This document shows positions 5,808 to 7,274 of a stretch of 7,274 nt of DNA, one piece after another (positions within the stretch are counted from its first letter, which is position 1; every line of letters starts with the position of its first letter). The notes under the pieces are model-generated. The model did no database searches, was not told the origin of the DNA, and saw nothing but the letters and a program-made list of their open reading frames with translations. The translations under genes were made by a program, and so were the position numbers. Source of the stretch: CAZUVM01 sp964623885. Its GTDB lineage: Bacteria; Verrucomicrobiota; Verrucomicrobiia; Limisphaerales; UBA8199. The stretch is from NCBI GenBank assembly GCA_964623885.1, contig CAZUVM010000141.1, forward strand, positions 1 to 7,274, in the 5' to 3' direction.

Positions 5808-6518
5808 ATGCAAGCTAATGTGGCACCTTTACCCGTCTCGCACCGGCTCTGGGCATGGTTCGAAGCGAATAGAAAACCTGCCTTGGGCGGCGCGGCGATC
5901 GTGGTTCTGGCGGGTTTAATCATTGGTTTTTTGGCCTGGAAACACGGCGCAACCGACCAACAAGCGGGCGAGGAACTGTCGGCGATTGCCGCCAGCCAGA
6001 TGGGAGCGGTGATGCCGCGCCCCAACCCGGCGCAGGACCTGCTTGCTATCGCTGCTAAATATCCGAACACTCCGGCTGGAGCGCAGGCTTTGTTGTTCGC
6101 TGGCAGCACTTATTTCACTGACGGCAAATACGCTGAAGCTCAGGCCGAGTTTGAACGCTTTGCCCGCGAATACCGCGATAGTGAGTTTGCCGGTGACGCC
6201 CTCCTGGGAATCGCGGCGAGCCTGGCGGCTCAAGGCAAGACGGATCAGGCCATCTCAGCATATAAAAACCTGATCGAGCGGCATGGAAATGACATCGCTG
6301 TCCCTCAGGCAAAGTTCGCCCTGGCGAATCTCTACGCGGCGCAAAACAAACCCGAGCTGGCGCGCGATCTATATGAGGAGCTAACCAGGAATCCTTACAG
6401 TTCGATTGCCAATGATGCCGCGATGCGTCTCGAAGAGCTCTCGTCGAAACATCCCAACCTGGGCGCCGCCATGCCGGTTCCCGCGACGAATACCACCTTC
6501 CGTATTGAGAAGAAGTGA
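5808..6518 (+). CDS. Membrane-anchored TPR protein (YfgM-like layout)
   Basis: The 236-residue protein has a short basic N-terminus (HRLWAWFEANRK), one membrane helix at about 25-44, then a soluble helical region. From about 91 to 214 it holds three to four tetratricopeptide-like repeats, seen as ALLFAGSTYFTDGKYAEAQ (94-112), ALLGIAASLAAQGKTDQAI (131-149) and ALANLYAAQNKPELARDLYE (171-190). By the positive-inside rule the repeats face the periplasm. The layout matches YfgM-type proteins, which work as chaperone or scaffold partners near the translocon, but the TPR fold is shared by many families, so I give no symbol. I start at ATG 5808; an in-frame TTG at 5775 would add 11 residues without family character. 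No Shine-Dalgarno is seen. The stop overlaps the ugd start (GTGA), suggesting co-translation. Confidence 0.8.
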   Translation: MQANVAPLPVSHRLWAWFEANRKPALGGAAIVVLAGLIIGFLAWKHGATDQQAGEELSAIAASQMGAVMPRPNPAQDLLAIAAKYPNTPAGAQALLFAGSTYFTDGKYAEAQAEFERFAREYRDSEFAGDALLGIAASLAAQGKTDQAISAYKNLIERHGNDIAVPQAKFALANLYAAQNKPELARDLYEELTRNPYSSIANDAAMRLEELSSKHPNLGAAMPVPATNTTFRIEKK

Positions 6519-7274
6519 GATTAACGCTCATTGGGACCGGCTACGTCGGCTTGGTGACCGGGGCGTGTTTCGCCGAAGTTGGTCACCGCGTAATCTGTGT
6601 CGATAACGACGCTGCCAAGGTAAAGGTCCTCCAGGCCGGAGGCATTCCCATCTACGAACCCGGTCTCAAAGAATTGGTCCAGCGCAACGTCGCCGCCGGA
6701 CGGCTCAGTTTCACTACCAGCACTCAGGAAGGGGTCGAGAGTTCAGATGTTGTCTTTATTGCGGTGCCAACGCCGCCACAGAACGACGGTTCGGTGGATT
6801 TGAGTTTCATCGAGAAGGTGGCGCGCGAAATCGCCGGCGCCATGACCAGCTATAAGATTGTCGTCGATAAAAGCACGGTTCCGGTCAAGACCGGCGATAA
6901 GGTGGCCGAGACGATCAAGCGGTACTGCAAGGCCAAAGTCGAGTTCGACGTGGTGAGCAATCCGGAATTCCTGCGCGAGGGATTTGCCGTAGAGGATCTC
7001 CTCAAACCGGACCGCATCGTGATTGGGGTGCGCTCCCAGCGGCCGGTGCCTGCCATGAAGGAAATCTACGCGCCTTTCAACGCGCCGGTCATCGTTACCG
7101 ACATTAATTCCGCGGAGCTGATCAAGCACGCGTCGAATTCATTCCTGGCGCTTAAGATTTCTTATATCAACGCAATCTCCGTGCTGTGCGAAGCGGCCGG
7201 AGCGAACGTGCAGGAGGTCGCCAATGGCATGGGGATGGATGACCGGATTGGCAGGCGGTTCCTGAACGCTTCCC
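6515..7274 (+). CDS. ugd: UDP-glucose 6-dehydrogenase, 5' part
   Basis: This enzyme oxidises UDP-glucose to UDP-glucuronate with two NAD+, feeding capsule, exopolysaccharide or lipopolysaccharide sugar synthesis in the cytoplasm. The window holds 253 codons; the frame is open to the edge. Visible are the NAD-binding Rossmann motif GTGYVG at 7-12, the acidic D30 at the end of strand two, PTPPQNDGSVD at 85-95, STVPVKTG at 120-127, NPEFLREG at 149-156 with KPDRIVIG at 164-171, and the KHASNSFLALKISYINA stretch at 204-220 with the conserved lysine 204. The catalytic cysteine motif (GGSCFPKD in the family) should lie just past the edge. The start is GTG at 6515, overlapping the TPR stop by 4 bp, because MRLTLIGTGYVG is the family N-terminus. 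GAGAAG (6507-6512) is a weak ribosome site. Full length is usually about 430-450 residues. Confidence 0.94.
   Translation, partial: MRLTLIGTGYVGLVTGACFAEVGHRVICVDNDAAKVKVLQAGGIPIYEPGLKELVQRNVAAGRLSFTTSTQEGVESSDVVFIAVPTPPQNDGSVDLSFIEKVAREIAGAMTSYKIVVDKSTVPVKTGDKVAETIKRYCKAKVEFDVVSNPEFLREGFAVEDLLKPDRIVIGVRSQRPVPAMKEIYAPFNAPVIVTDINSAELIKHASNSFLALKISYINAISVLCEAAGANVQEVANGMGMDDRIGRRFLNAS

Noticed and set aside
6115..6531. 138-codon ORF on the minus strand across the TPR gene
   Set aside because: It is antisense to the better-supported TPR reading frame and has no domain I recognise.

Overview
This window carries most of a bacterial F-type ATP synthase operon, followed by two genes of a separate small unit. 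Every gene is on the + strand. The order is atpF-atpH-atpA-atpG-atpD-atpC, the standard bacterial layout; atpB and atpE would be expected just upstream, outside the window. After a 256-bp gap come a membrane-anchored TPR protein and the first 253 codons of a UDP-glucose 6-dehydrogenase that runs off the right edge.

The likely host is a GC-rich Gram-negative bacterium. My best guess is Verrucomicrobiota, near the Pedosphaera/Limisphaerales group. This rests on the look of the proteins and on the 7-bp TTCG-core repeats in the intergenic gaps, not on a search, so it is only moderately supported.

Layout: bases 1-58 are the end of the presumed atpE-atpF spacer and hold a perfect 13-bp-arm hairpin. 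atpF and atpH overlap by 4 bp (ATGA). The atpH-atpA gap (134 bp) and atpA-atpG gap (99 bp) are unusually long for this operon, and both end in heptanucleotide repeats next to the start codon. atpG-atpD are 12 bp apart and atpD-atpC 38 bp. The gap after atpC is filled largely by a long imperfect hairpin (5601-5734) with no recognisable gene. The TPR gene and ugd overlap by 4 bp (GTGA) and are probably co-translated.

Together the six atp genes give the F1 head (alpha, beta, gamma, epsilon) and the peripheral stalk (b, delta), which couple ion flow through the membrane ring to ATP synthesis. The machine looks functional: the catalytic motifs of beta are intact. Oddities are a short delta subunit, an insertion of about 23 residues in beta, single substitutions at normally conserved signature positions of alpha and gamma, and a near absence of Shine-Dalgarno sequences. 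I see no CRISPR array, transposase, RNA gene or clearly new multi-gene system. The most notable unexplained structures are the two heptad tracts and the long hairpin after atpC.
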